In this document: in pieces, positions 53,633 through 61,980 of the stretch
Numbering within the stretch: the stretch's first letter is position 1
Layout: each line of letters begins with the position of its first letter
Source: Verrucomicrobiota bacterium
Lineage (GTDB): Bacteria; Verrucomicrobiota; Verrucomicrobiia; Limisphaerales; UBA1319
NCBI GenBank assembly: GCA_022709905.1
Contig: JAKLHY010000028.1
Location: forward strand, 21,985-85,984
Direction of reading: 5' to 3'
Length of the DNA: 64,000 nucleotides
The notes under the pieces: generated by a model
The model's database searches: none
Told to the model about the DNA's origin: nothing
Seen by the model: the letters and a program-made list of their open reading frames with translations, nothing else
Program-made: the position numbers and the translations under genes

Positions 53633-53759
53633 TTTAATTGCGGCGGTTCAAGGGCGCTCGACCGGTGTTGCATTCTGCCTTCGGATCGTGGATACTGCTT
53701 TGCGTCCCTGTGTTTAAGCCATTTAGTTGAAAGCCATCGATCTGATTCCGGAGGTTACT

Positions 53760-54437
53760 ATGGGTAAAATCATCATTGTGGCGGGAGTCCCTGGCGCCGG
53801 CAAGTCCACGCTGCTGTATGAAGCCTGGAAACGTGTCGAGAAAGAGATGAAATACAGCATCCTGTCTTTCGGGACCGAGATGCTGAACCTGTGCCGCGAG
53901 GCCGGCTTGGTGTCTCACCGCGACGACATGCGCAATCTGAATCCTGATATTCAGGAAGAGATGCAGTGGCGTGTCACCAAGCGGATCTCCGAGAGGCCCG
54001 AAAACATCCTGTTGGACACGCATTGCGCCATCAAGACCGGTTCGGGTAGCTACCTGCCCGGATTAACGCCTCGGATGCTGGAGCGAATGTCGCCCAGCGC
54101 GATTATTCTTGTGGACGCCCACGAGGCCGAGATTCGGGGACGCCGAAAGCTCGACAAATCGCGTCCGATGCGAACCATCGAGGCCAACGACGATATTCTC
54201 GAGCACAAGGTGATCAACCGCGCCTATGCGGCGGCCTTTTCCGCCCGCAGCGGCTGCCTGCTGCGCATTATCCAGAACAACACCGGCGAGTTCGAACGGG
54301 CGGTTCAGGAATTCATCGACACGCTGCGATTCATTGGGGTCGAAAAGTTCATTTCTCAAGCCGCGGAAAAGCCGAAGGACAAAGAACCGAACTCTAACGG
54401 CGCTAGCAAAACCGCCCGGAGCAAGTCGAAAGCCTAA
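53760..54437 (+). CDS. adkA: Archaeal-type adenylate kinase
   Basis: The product is 225 residues. The P-loop is GVPGAGKST (9-17). Features of archaeal AdkA follow in order: FGTEMLNLCREAGLVSHRDD, MRNLNPDIQEEMQ, LLDTHCAIKTGSGSYLPGL, SAIILVDAHEAEI, HKVINRAYAAAFSARSG and IIQNNTGEFERAVQEF. It lacks the lid of bacterial Adk. A Lys/Ser-rich tail of about 35 residues is extra. The ATG at 53760 has a perfect GGAGG five bases upstream, which rules out the earlier TTG. It should interconvert AMP, ADP and ATP. It may be transferred from Archaea. Confidence 0.88.
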   Translation: MGKIIIVAGVPGAGKSTLLYEAWKRVEKEMKYSILSFGTEMLNLCREAGLVSHRDDMRNLNPDIQEEMQWRVTKRISERPENILLDTHCAIKTGSGSYLPGLTPRMLERMSPSAIILVDAHEAEIRGRRKLDKSRPMRTIEANDDILEHKVINRAYAAAFSARSGCLLRIIQNNTGEFERAVQEFIDTLRFIGVEKFISQAAEKPKDKEPNSNGASKTARSKSKA

Positions 54438-54773
54438 ACAAATGGAGGATGCCTCGCGCTGAAAGCGGCGTCCGAGGGCGATAATCCGGCTGCTTGCCAA
54501 AAAAGTCTGCACATGTGTCTGCGACTTGCAGGAGTCCTTTATGCGCTGAGCGGAATGCTGTTCACTCTGGCGTGTTCCGCGGCTGACGGGTTCGGTTTGG
54601 CGAATGCAGTTCAATTACGTCTCGGATTAGAGAGTGGGAGCCTGTTTGTCACGCACCGGGCTATACAAGAAAGTGTTGATCTTGCGATTACGCGACCAGA
54701 AATGCTACCAGTGATTATCAGCACATTAACGCAGTCGAAGAATGATAATGGACACGTAATGGCATGGATGGAA
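54438..54773. other. 336-bp intergenic region without a recognised gene
   Basis: A plus frame from 54513 begins with a signal-peptide-like stretch (MCLRLAGVLYALSGMLFTLA) but runs on through the antisense of the sensor kinase. No domain is visible, so I do not call it. The region lies between convergent genes, and no clear terminator was found. Confidence 0.35.
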
Positions 54774-56414
54774 TTAAGCCGGCTTGGCATCCAGCACCAG
54801 ACGAACCTTCTCGGCCAGTGTCTGCATGGAATACGGTTTTCCAATGTAGTGCATGACCTCGTCCTTGACTCCGCGGCGCACGATCATGTCCTCCGTGTAT
54901 CCAGAGGTGAACAGCACCTGGATCTTTGGGTGGCACTTCTGCAAGCGCTCGGCCAGCTCGCGGCCGTTCATGCCCGGCATCACGACGTCGGTAAGTAGAA
55001 GGCCGACCGGCTCGCCGCGCTTCTCGGCTATCAGAATTGCCTCATCCCCGTTCGCCGCGGTCAGAACGCGGTAGCCCAGCCGCTTGAGCATCGCCGCGGA
55101 GATCTCGCGCACGCTCGCGTTGTCCTCGACGAGCAGCACGACCTCATGGCCGCGCGGCAGGTTGGCTCCGAAAGGCACCCGCGCCAGATGCTCAGCCAGT
55201 TCTTCGACGCGCGGCAGGTAGATGCGGAACGTCGTGCCCATCCCGACCTCCGAGTATACATCGATCACCCCACCTGCCTGCTTGACCACGCCGAATACCA
55301 TCGCGAGCCCAAGGCCCGTGCCACGGCCCTCTTCCTTGGTGGTGAAGAACGGTTCGAAAATACGCTGCCTCACCTCTTCGCTCATGCCGTGCCCGGTGTC
55401 GCTCACCGTGATCCGCACGTGCCTTCCGGGGCGCGCGTCCGGATGCAAATGGCAGAACGACTGGTCGATGTCGACGTTCCCCGTTTCGATTTCCAGCTTC
55501 CCGCCGTCAGGCATCGCATCGCGCGCATTGACGCAGAGGTTGACGACGAGCTGCTGGAACTGCCCGGGATCGACCCTGACCGAGCCAAGATCGGCCGCCA
55601 GCGTCGTATCGAGGCTGATGTCCTCGCCAATCAGGCGGGTGAGCATCTTGCGCAGATCTCCGAGCAGCTCGTTGAGATTGACGATCCTGGGCTCGACGAT
55701 CTGGCGCCGTGAGAAGGTCAAAAGCTGGCGTGTCAGCTCTGCCGCGCTTCTGGCGGCGCTCGAGGCTTCGACCAGATACTGGTGGAGCGGATCGGAAGGA
55801 TCCAGGTCGAGCTTCGCCAGCTCGAGGTTGCCGCTGATGGCGGTAAGCAGGTTGTTGAAGTCGTGCGCCACGCCGCCTGCCAACCGGCCAATGGCCTCCA
55901 TCTTCATGGCCTGCTGGAGTTGTTCCTGAAGCCGGCCGTGCTCCCGCTCCGCCTCCAGTCGTTCGGTGATGTCGCGGACGTTGAGCACGATGCCTTCGAT
56001 GCCTTGTTCGTCGAGCCTGTTGGTGCCCCAAGCCTGCATGGGCACCCACTTTCCCTGCCTGTGCCGGTAGCGGTACTCCGAACGCCGGGCTGCACCGGGA
56101 GTCCGGACAAGTTCCTCCAGAACCTGCCGGACTGCGGGGAGGTCTTCGGGATGGATGAGTTCGAACGCGCTACGCCCGATGAGCTCATCAGGTTCGTAGC
56201 CGAGAATCCGCTGGATGGGACCGCGGAGCGACACGAGGACGCCATCCGCATTCACGACGCACAGGATATCCGAGGAGTTCTTTACCAGGAGCTTGAGGCG
56301 TCTCTCATTTTCGCAGACCGCTTTCTCGGCCTCCCGCAGGGCCGTGATGTCGGTCAGCACGCTCAGCCAGCCCGGCTCACCGCCGACGCTGACACTTGAG
56401 GCGCTGAACGACAT
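54774..56414 (-). CDS. Hybrid sensor histidine kinase, downstream part after a frameshift (PAS, HisKA, HATPase, receiver)
   Basis: About 546 codons are open in this frame. The end of a first PAS domain (SVLTDITALREAEKAV) is followed by a full PAS domain (LKLLVKNSSDILCVVNADGV), HisKA with GGVAHDFNNLLTAISG, HATPase (NLCVNARDAMPDGG, DTGHGMSEEV, GRGTGLGLAMVFGVV) and a receiver with Asp in LLLTDVVMPGMNG. The gene continues upstream in another frame at 56441-56884. Adding one base near 56441-56446 joins the two into a protein of about 700 residues. No membrane helix is present, so it senses a cytoplasmic signal. Confidence 0.85.
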   Translation of the reverse strand: MSFSASSVSVGGEPGWLSVLTDITALREAEKAVCENERRLKLLVKNSSDILCVVNADGVLVSLRGPIQRILGYEPDELIGRSAFELIHPEDLPAVRQVLEELVRTPGAARRSEYRYRHRQGKWVPMQAWGTNRLDEQGIEGIVLNVRDITERLEAEREHGRLQEQLQQAMKMEAIGRLAGGVAHDFNNLLTAISGNLELAKLDLDPSDPLHQYLVEASSAARSAAELTRQLLTFSRRQIVEPRIVNLNELLGDLRKMLTRLIGEDISLDTTLAADLGSVRVDPGQFQQLVVNLCVNARDAMPDGGKLEIETGNVDIDQSFCHLHPDARPGRHVRITVSDTGHGMSEEVRQRIFEPFFTTKEEGRGTGLGLAMVFGVVKQAGGVIDVYSEVGMGTTFRIYLPRVEELAEHLARVPFGANLPRGHEVVLLVEDNASVREISAAMLKRLGYRVLTAANGDEAILIAEKRGEPVGLLLTDVVMPGMNGRELAERLQKCHPKIQVLFTSGYTEDMIVRRGVKDEVMHYIGKPYSMQTLAEKVRLVLDAKPA

Positions 56415-56440
56415 CTGGAGCTCCTGCCCGCTCGCTGTCC

Positions 56441-56884
56441 TTACCGCATTTCGTGGTTGCGGATATCGCCCTGGGTGTCGAGCAGGCGGAGCAGCTTGTC
56501 GCGCTCCTCGGCATTGGCCCAGAGGTCGAGATCGCGCGCGGAACGCCCGATCACATCCTCGCGTCGCAAGCCCGAACCCAACTCGAAACCCCGGTTGACC
56601 TCAAGGAACACGTGATCCGACTTCCGGGTGAAACTGATGGACGCGGGAAGCAGATTGAAAAGCTCACGGACACGCTGCTCACTCTCCCGAAGCTCGTGCG
56701 ACACCCTCGTGTAATCGGTGCTCTCATGCTGCGTGCCAGCCGCGCGGCCTCGGCCCTCGGCGCTTTGCTTCGCGGCATCCAGCTCCTGCTGAAGTCTGGC
56801 CACCTCGCGGGAAAGTCGCTCGATTTCGCGCCGGGCTGCGCCTAAATCCTCTGAAACCGCCATCATGCGCGGAGCATCACTCAT
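56441..56884 (-). CDS. Hybrid sensor histidine kinase, upstream part before the frameshift (coiled coil and PAS)
   Basis: The frame has 147 codons from the ATG at 56884. A coiled coil (AARREIERLSREVARLQQEL) precedes the first PAS domain (VRELFNLLPASISFTRKSDH, NRGFELGSGLRREDVIGRS). It ends abruptly at DIRNHEMR followed by TAA, in the middle of the PAS fold. The missing strands continue in the next frame as VRTASGQELQMSFSAS. A single-base deletion or sequencing error explains the split. If real, the kinase is inactive as one chain. Confidence 0.8.
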   Translation of the reverse strand: MSDAPRMMAVSEDLGAARREIERLSREVARLQQELDAAKQSAEGRGRAAGTQHESTDYTRVSHELRESEQRVRELFNLLPASISFTRKSDHVFLEVNRGFELGSGLRREDVIGRSARDLDLWANAEERDKLLRLLDTQGDIRNHEMR

Positions 56885-57164
56885 GCCGAGGAATATAGTA
56901 GAAGTGTGGCGTAACTAATAGGAATTTGCTTTTGTCCGAGCAACGTGCTCAGCGCTTCGCGGGTGAGTGAGAATTGGTGTTCCGACTCCCCAAACATGCC
57001 GCGATGGTGCCAGGATTTGATCGTGGGTGTCAATCAGTGGGTTTGGCAGTCTTTGGCGCTCGTAAGCAGACTTGCTGGGTCGCCCACAGCATTAAATTCA
57101 GTCGTGGCCCAGTGAAAATGGCACGGAGTCGAACCCGAGCTTGAGTCAACAAGTTCCAGCCGGC

Positions 57165-57845
57165 TTACAACAAGTTTAACTCGCTCTGGTAGCATTCCGG
57201 GCAGATGCTGTGGGTAGCCTCGGCGCCGGAAATATCCCGGACGTATTTTTCCACCGAAACCCACCGGCCTGTTTCTTCGCGGACTTTCTTGCAGTAGCTG
57301 CAGATCGGGTAGATCTTGCTCAGGTCGTCGATCAGGCGGTCCCGGCGGTTTATTTCCTCTTTGGCAAGGACAATGCGAAGGGACAATTCCACCATCCGTT
57401 TGATCTGCTTGACCAGCTTGATGTGCAGGTCGTTATGGGGGTTCTCCTTGTTGTCCAGAAAACAGACTGTGCCGAACTGGCCGCCGTCGGGACGCTCGAT
57501 GGGCATGCCCACATAGGAGATGATGTGCAGCCCGACCGCGGCGCTATTGTCTTTCCATTCGGGATCTTTGAAGGCGTTGGGTATCAGATTGAGCCCACGG
57601 CTTTTCAGCGTATATTCGCAATACCACCCGGAATCCGGATACTTGGAAGTGAAATCCGCCGGGTAAGGATTGCCTTCGGTTTTGCTGGAAAGAAGTATTT
57701 CGATTTCTTTTTCATCGACGCGGGTAATCAGTCCCGCGGGAACGCCAAGAATTTGGGCCCCTTCGTCGAGCAGATTCTGCCATTCTTTAAGCACATCCTC
57801 GGTGAGGATCTTCCTTGAAAACGGGTTGGCATTGTTATTTTCCAT
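57165..57845 (-). CDS. GAF sensor protein with C-terminal zinc-binding motif
   Basis: The product is 226 residues. A GAF domain lies at about 20-170 (ILGVPAGLITRVDEKEIEIL, GWYCEYTLKSRG, SYVGMPIERPDGGQFGTVCF). The end carries the motif YPICSYCKKVREETGRW and, about 30 residues on, SICPECYQ. This two-part Cys motif is a common tail of bacterial PAS/GAF regulators. There is no kinase or cyclase domain, so output must be by interaction. It is a single gene with an ATG start at 57845. Confidence 0.87.
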   Translation of the reverse strand: MENNNANPFSRKILTEDVLKEWQNLLDEGAQILGVPAGLITRVDEKEIEILLSSKTEGNPYPADFTSKYPDSGWYCEYTLKSRGLNLIPNAFKDPEWKDNSAAVGLHIISYVGMPIERPDGGQFGTVCFLDNKENPHNDLHIKLVKQIKRMVELSLRIVLAKEEINRRDRLIDDLSKIYPICSYCKKVREETGRWVSVEKYVRDISGAEATHSICPECYQSELNLL

Positions 57846-58050
57846 GGTTTCACCCTCGGGGCGAGATCAGAAAGTGATTATAAGAGCAAAAACCGGGCAG
57901 GGGATTCAAATCAAAAATACCGGGCGAATTGCCGCCACCATCCTGTTTCGGCAGATGCTTGTCTAATCTCACCCGTGCGCGTCCTATCCGAGCCGGCCCC
58001 ATGGCCCTCAAAGCTTGTCACCTTCGTGGTCGGCCTGCCATCATTCCCGC

Positions 58051-60906
58051 ATGACAATACTCCGATTCATCGTGTCGCTCGTGGCAGCGCTCGCCTCGGG
58101 ATTGGTTGCTTCCGCCACCCCCCGTCCGGAGCTCCTATCCGAAGCCGATTTCCGGAATCCGCCACTCTCCGCCCGGCCGGGCGCCTTCTGGCCTTGGCTC
58201 AATGGAACGGTCAGCCTCGATCGCATCACCTACGAGTTGGAGGAGATGAAGGACAAGGGTATGAGCGGGGCCGACATTTGGGATGTCCGCTCCATCATGG
58301 ATCCGGACCACCAGGTCCCCGCCGGCCCGGCGTTTCTGGGGGAGGAATCGCTCCAGGCCATCCGCCACGCCATCCAGCAGGCCGATCGGCTGGGGCTGCG
58401 GCTGGGCATGATCGCCGCCAGTGGCTGGAACGCCGGGGGCGCCTGGATAACCCCCCCCGATTCCGGCATGGGGCTGTTCCACTCCGAGTTGGCCGTCGAG
58501 GGCCCCAAGGCCTTGACGCAGGAGCTGCCTTTCCCCGAGGTCCCAGCGCCCTGTCCCAAGGACGCCACCGGGCGCCCTGTTTATTCTAAGGATGTGGCGG
58601 TCCTTGCCGTGCCGGTGACAGGCACCTCGAAGCGAATTCCCCGGGCCGCAATTGTCCGTCTGACCGAGCGCCTGGATGCCAGGGGGCATCTGACCTGGAA
58701 TGTGCCTGCCGGGAAATGGGTGATCCTCCGTTATGTCATGACCAACACCGGGCATCCCCTGGTCGTGCCGTCTCCCAATTCCGAAGGGCCGATGATTGAT
58801 TTCCTGAATCCCGACGCGACCCGGTTCCATTTCCAATACATCCTCGACCGGCTCGAATCCAAGCTCGGGAAGCTCGGGAAAACCTCTCTGAAATACCTCG
58901 AGGTCGACAGCATGGAGCTGGGGGACGAAACCGCCTGGACAGGCCGGCTGCCGGCCGAGTTCACCCGGCAGCACGGGTACGATCCGCTGCCTTATCTGCC
59001 CGCCTTGAAAGGATGGACTGTGGAAAGCGAGGACGTCACCCGGCGGTTTTTATACGACTGGAAAAAGACGGTCAGCGATATGTTCATCGAAAACCATTAC
59101 CGGGCGGGAAAACGCTTGCTCAACCAGCACGGGCTGGAGCTGTGCGCCGAAGCCGGCGGCCCCGGCGTCCCGATTTGGAGCTCCTGTCCGGTGGAAGCCC
59201 TCAAGGCGCTGGGATCGGTGGACATCCTCCGCGGCGAGTTCTGGCCCAAGCACCGGAACATCCGGGTGATCAAGGAAGTGGCCTCGGCCGCGCACATCTA
59301 TGGGATCAAGATCGTCGACGCCGAGTCGTTCACCTCGTGGCGGCACTGGCAGGATGGACCCTATTTCAACAAGCAGCTGGCCGACATTGCCCTCGGGGAA
59401 GGCCTCAACCGTTTTACGTTTCACACCTTCACCCACAGTCCGGACGCTGCGGGCCTGCCGGGCTTGGCCTACCACGCCGGCACCCACATCAACCCCAACG
59501 AGGTCTGGTGGCCGATGGCCCGGCCCTTTGTCGATTATCTCTCCCGCTGCAGCCACATGCTCCAGCAAGGCCACTTCGTTGCGGATGTCTGCTATTACTA
59601 CGGCGACAAGGCGCCGAATTTTGTCTCCTCGAAACACCTGGGATTCTCCCCCGGCATCGGGTATGACTACGACGCGGTCAACAGTGATGTCATCCTGAAC
59701 CGCATGACGGTCAAGAACGGACGGCTGGTGCTGCCCGATGGCATGAGCTACGCACTCCTGGTCCTGCCCCATCAAAGCGACATGGACCTCGATGTGCTTC
59801 GGAAGATCGCGGCGCTCGTCAAGGCGGGCGCCACAGTGGTGGGCCCCAAGCCTTCGCGCACCGGCACCCTGGTGGATTATCCCCGGCGCGACGGCCAGGT
59901 TGCCGCCCTGGCGGACCAGGTTTGGGGTCCTTGTGACGGGGCGCAGATCCAAGAATACCGCCACGGCAAGGGGCGGATCGTTTGGAACCGTTCCCTTCCC
60001 ACGCTGCTACGCAAGGCCGGAATCCCGGAGGACTTCAGCTATCAGGGATCAGACGGCCGGACGCGGCTGGATTACCTTCACCGCCGAATGGCGGGCGAGG
60101 ACGTCTATTTCGTTTGCAACCTCAACGAGCGATGGGAAGACGTGGCATGCACCTTCCGCGTCGGAAACAAACAGCCGGAATTGTGGCATCCGGAAACCGG
60201 CGAGATACGTCCTCTGCCAGCCTTTGAACCGGCCAAGGGCCGGACGCGCCTGCACCTGCACCTGGCGCCAGCGGAATCCGTTTTTGTGGTCTTCCGCAAG
60301 CCCGCCCCTCCGGTTCACTTCACCCGCATCGAATTCACGACCGAGAGTGCCTTGCCCAGGATGCGCCCCCATCTGCTTCCGCATGCTGCCACACCGGGCG
60401 GGCCCATGTGGCTGTCCGATGGGAACAACGGTCCCGAACAGCAGCAGATCACCTTCGATCTCGCCACGGTCCGCGACCTCAGCAAAATCCGGCTCTGGAA
60501 CTACAACGACCACGCGCGGGGAAACCTCAATTACGGCATCAAAGACTTCACCGTTGAGATCTCCGCCGACAACGTCGCCTACCGTGCCTGCGGCAAGTTC
60601 ACCCTCCACGCGGCCCCCGAGAACGAGGAGCGCGAATACGGTCAGGAGATCGAGGTCACCGCCCAAGCCGTCCGCTATGTGCGGCTGGCCATCCAATCCA
60701 ACCAAAATCAACCCAATTACCTCGACGGCATCAGCCCGTTCGCCGGGCTGTCCAAGGTGGTCTTCTTCGGTCCGGAGGAGATATTCGGCGTGCGCGTAGC
60801 CTCAGTGTCGAGCGGGGTGGCGTTTGATCCGGCGACCGATGGGCACTGGGAGTGTTGCATCCCCCCGCCGAGTTGCGCCTGGACGCCGCCGGACTGCCGT
60901 ATCTGA
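58051..60906 (+). CDS. GH106-type alpha-L-rhamnosidase, upstream part before a frameshift
   Basis: About 951 codons are open. A signal peptide (MTILRFIVSLVAALASGLVA), which decides the ATG at 58051, is followed by the family start RPGAFWPWLNGTVSLDRIT. The catalytic region follows with ASGWNAGGAWITPPDSGMG, YLEVDSMELGDETAWTG and ELCAEAGGPGVP, then a beta domain. The frame leaves coding sequence at about 60850 (ATDGHWE, then an unrelated stretch rich in Pro and Cys) and stops at 60906. The remaining domain continues in another frame at 60852-61532. The enzyme would remove rhamnose from plant or algal polysaccharides. Confidence 0.85.
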   Translation: MTILRFIVSLVAALASGLVASATPRPELLSEADFRNPPLSARPGAFWPWLNGTVSLDRITYELEEMKDKGMSGADIWDVRSIMDPDHQVPAGPAFLGEESLQAIRHAIQQADRLGLRLGMIAASGWNAGGAWITPPDSGMGLFHSELAVEGPKALTQELPFPEVPAPCPKDATGRPVYSKDVAVLAVPVTGTSKRIPRAAIVRLTERLDARGHLTWNVPAGKWVILRYVMTNTGHPLVVPSPNSEGPMIDFLNPDATRFHFQYILDRLESKLGKLGKTSLKYLEVDSMELGDETAWTGRLPAEFTRQHGYDPLPYLPALKGWTVESEDVTRRFLYDWKKTVSDMFIENHYRAGKRLLNQHGLELCAEAGGPGVPIWSSCPVEALKALGSVDILRGEFWPKHRNIRVIKEVASAAHIYGIKIVDAESFTSWRHWQDGPYFNKQLADIALGEGLNRFTFHTFTHSPDAAGLPGLAYHAGTHINPNEVWWPMARPFVDYLSRCSHMLQQGHFVADVCYYYGDKAPNFVSSKHLGFSPGIGYDYDAVNSDVILNRMTVKNGRLVLPDGMSYALLVLPHQSDMDLDVLRKIAALVKAGATVVGPKPSRTGTLVDYPRRDGQVAALADQVWGPCDGAQIQEYRHGKGRIVWNRSLPTLLRKAGIPEDFSYQGSDGRTRLDYLHRRMAGEDVYFVCNLNERWEDVACTFRVGNKQPELWHPETGEIRPLPAFEPAKGRTRLHLHLAPAESVFVVFRKPAPPVHFTRIEFTTESALPRMRPHLLPHAATPGGPMWLSDGNNGPEQQQITFDLATVRDLSKIRLWNYNDHARGNLNYGIKDFTVEISADNVAYRACGKFTLHAAPENEEREYGQEIEVTAQAVRYVRLAIQSNQNQPNYLDGISPFAGLSKVVFFGPEEIFGVRVASVSSGVAFDPATDGHWECCIPPPSCAWTPPDCRI

Positions 60907-61532
60907 AAGTATGGGAGCCGGGAACCCACACCGTCTTTGACACGCGGGGCCGCTCACGGAAAATCGAGGTCGCGTCCCTGCCCGATCCGTGGGCGCTCGA
61001 GGGCGCGTGGTCGGTCCATTTCCCAAGAGGCTGGGGCGCTCCGTCCCATAAGGTCTTTGACCAGCTGATATCGTGGACCGACGCGGCCGAGGACGGGATC
61101 CGGCATTTTTCCGGGCGGGCGGTTTATCGGAAGATCTTCGAACTGCCGCTCGAACTCCTGGAAGCAGGTTCAAGTGTGGAACTCGACCTGGGGGTGGTCC
61201 AGCATGTGGCCAGGGTCACGTTGAATGGCCGGAATCTCGGAGTTCTTTGGAAACCGCCCTATCTTCTGGATGTGACTGGCGTGGCCGTTCCCGGCAGAAA
61301 CGAGCTGGTGGTCGAGGTGGCAAACACCTGGGCTAACCGGATTGCCGGCGACGCCTACCTTCCGCCGGACCAGCAATATTGCCGAAGCAACATCCTCCGG
61401 ACGCGCGCCGTCAAAGGGCTGCGGCTTCAGCCCTCAGGATTAATCGGGCCGGTGCGAATCCTCCAGGGCCGGAACCTGAGGCTGTATCCACGGGAAACAC
61501 AGGCTACCAAGAGCGGCCACGCCATCCAGTGA
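60852..61532 (+). CDS. GH106-type alpha-L-rhamnosidase, C-terminal part after a frameshift
   Basis: About 226 codons are open from 60852. The frame reads VLHPPAELRLDAAGLPYLKV and WEPGTHTVFDTRG. Then comes a jelly-roll domain with SGRAVYRKIFELPLELLEAG, VQHVARVTLNGRNLGVLWKP and RNELVVEVANTWANRIAGDA, typical of the GH106/GH2 end. One base added near 60852 joins it to the upstream part into a protein of about 1160 residues, close to the usual family length. It is not an independent gene. Confidence 0.8.
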   Translation: MLHPPAELRLDAAGLPYLKVWEPGTHTVFDTRGRSRKIEVASLPDPWALEGAWSVHFPRGWGAPSHKVFDQLISWTDAAEDGIRHFSGRAVYRKIFELPLELLEAGSSVELDLGVVQHVARVTLNGRNLGVLWKPPYLLDVTGVAVPGRNELVVEVANTWANRIAGDAYLPPDQQYCRSNILRTRAVKGLRLQPSGLIGPVRILQGRNLRLYPRETQATKSGHAIQ

Positions 61533-61697
61533 GTGTATGATCGACTGTCGCCTGGAGAAGCTACTGATCGCCAAAGAGAAGCGAATTACGTTAACGTTGC
61601 AGAGATGCTTTGCTGGCCTTTTTGCGCCCGGTTTCTTTCCTGCAAGCAATTACTGCCGCTTGCAGGACTCACCTATTATCGGGCCTTATCACAGCTT

Positions 61698-61970
61698 AGG
61701 GTCCGTCAAAAAATAAGCTATACATTCGTTGCACTCAAATTGGCCTCGGGCAAGGCACGAGGGAAGGAGTGTATCCGCAGCGATACTCGACCGACCGAGT
61801 AACGAAGCCCCGGGCCAATTTCAGTGCAACCCTCCGGGCGGCGGTGCTTCTTCACTCCGACGTCGTTGCTCGCTCCTTTCAGACCCACTGGGGGTATGCG
61901 CGTCGCTCGCGCCTCGTCGGAGCGAACAATCCCTCGCCGCGAATGTATAGCTTATTTTTTGACGGACCCT
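61698..61970. mobile_element. MITE-like element with 31-bp perfect terminal inverted repeats
   Basis: The left end (61698-61728) begins AGGGTCCGTCAAAAAATAAG. The right end (61940-61970) is its exact reverse complement over 31 bp. A second internal inverted pair (TTGCACT-AAATTGGCC at 61729 and its complement near 61810-61826) adds structure. The 273-bp body encodes nothing. It lies 10 bp beyond the uvrA stop and 165 bp beyond the rhamnosidase stop. It shares ends and an internal GGAGTGTATCC with the element at 44193. Confidence 0.85.
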
Positions 61971-61980
61971 TAGCCCGGGT

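Noticed and set aside
54513..54998. Plus frame beginning like a signal peptide
   Set aside because: More than 220 bp of it is antisense to the kinase receiver domain, and no family resemblance is seen.
57115..57150. tRNA-like T-arm sequence (GGTTCGACTCC on the minus strand)
   Set aside because: The flanking bases do not form the T-stem or acceptor stem, and the upstream bases are the end of the GAF gene, so no tRNA can be folded.
57846..58050. Possible riboswitch or small RNA upstream of the rhamnosidase gene
   Set aside because: No conserved core or strong hairpin could be recognised.
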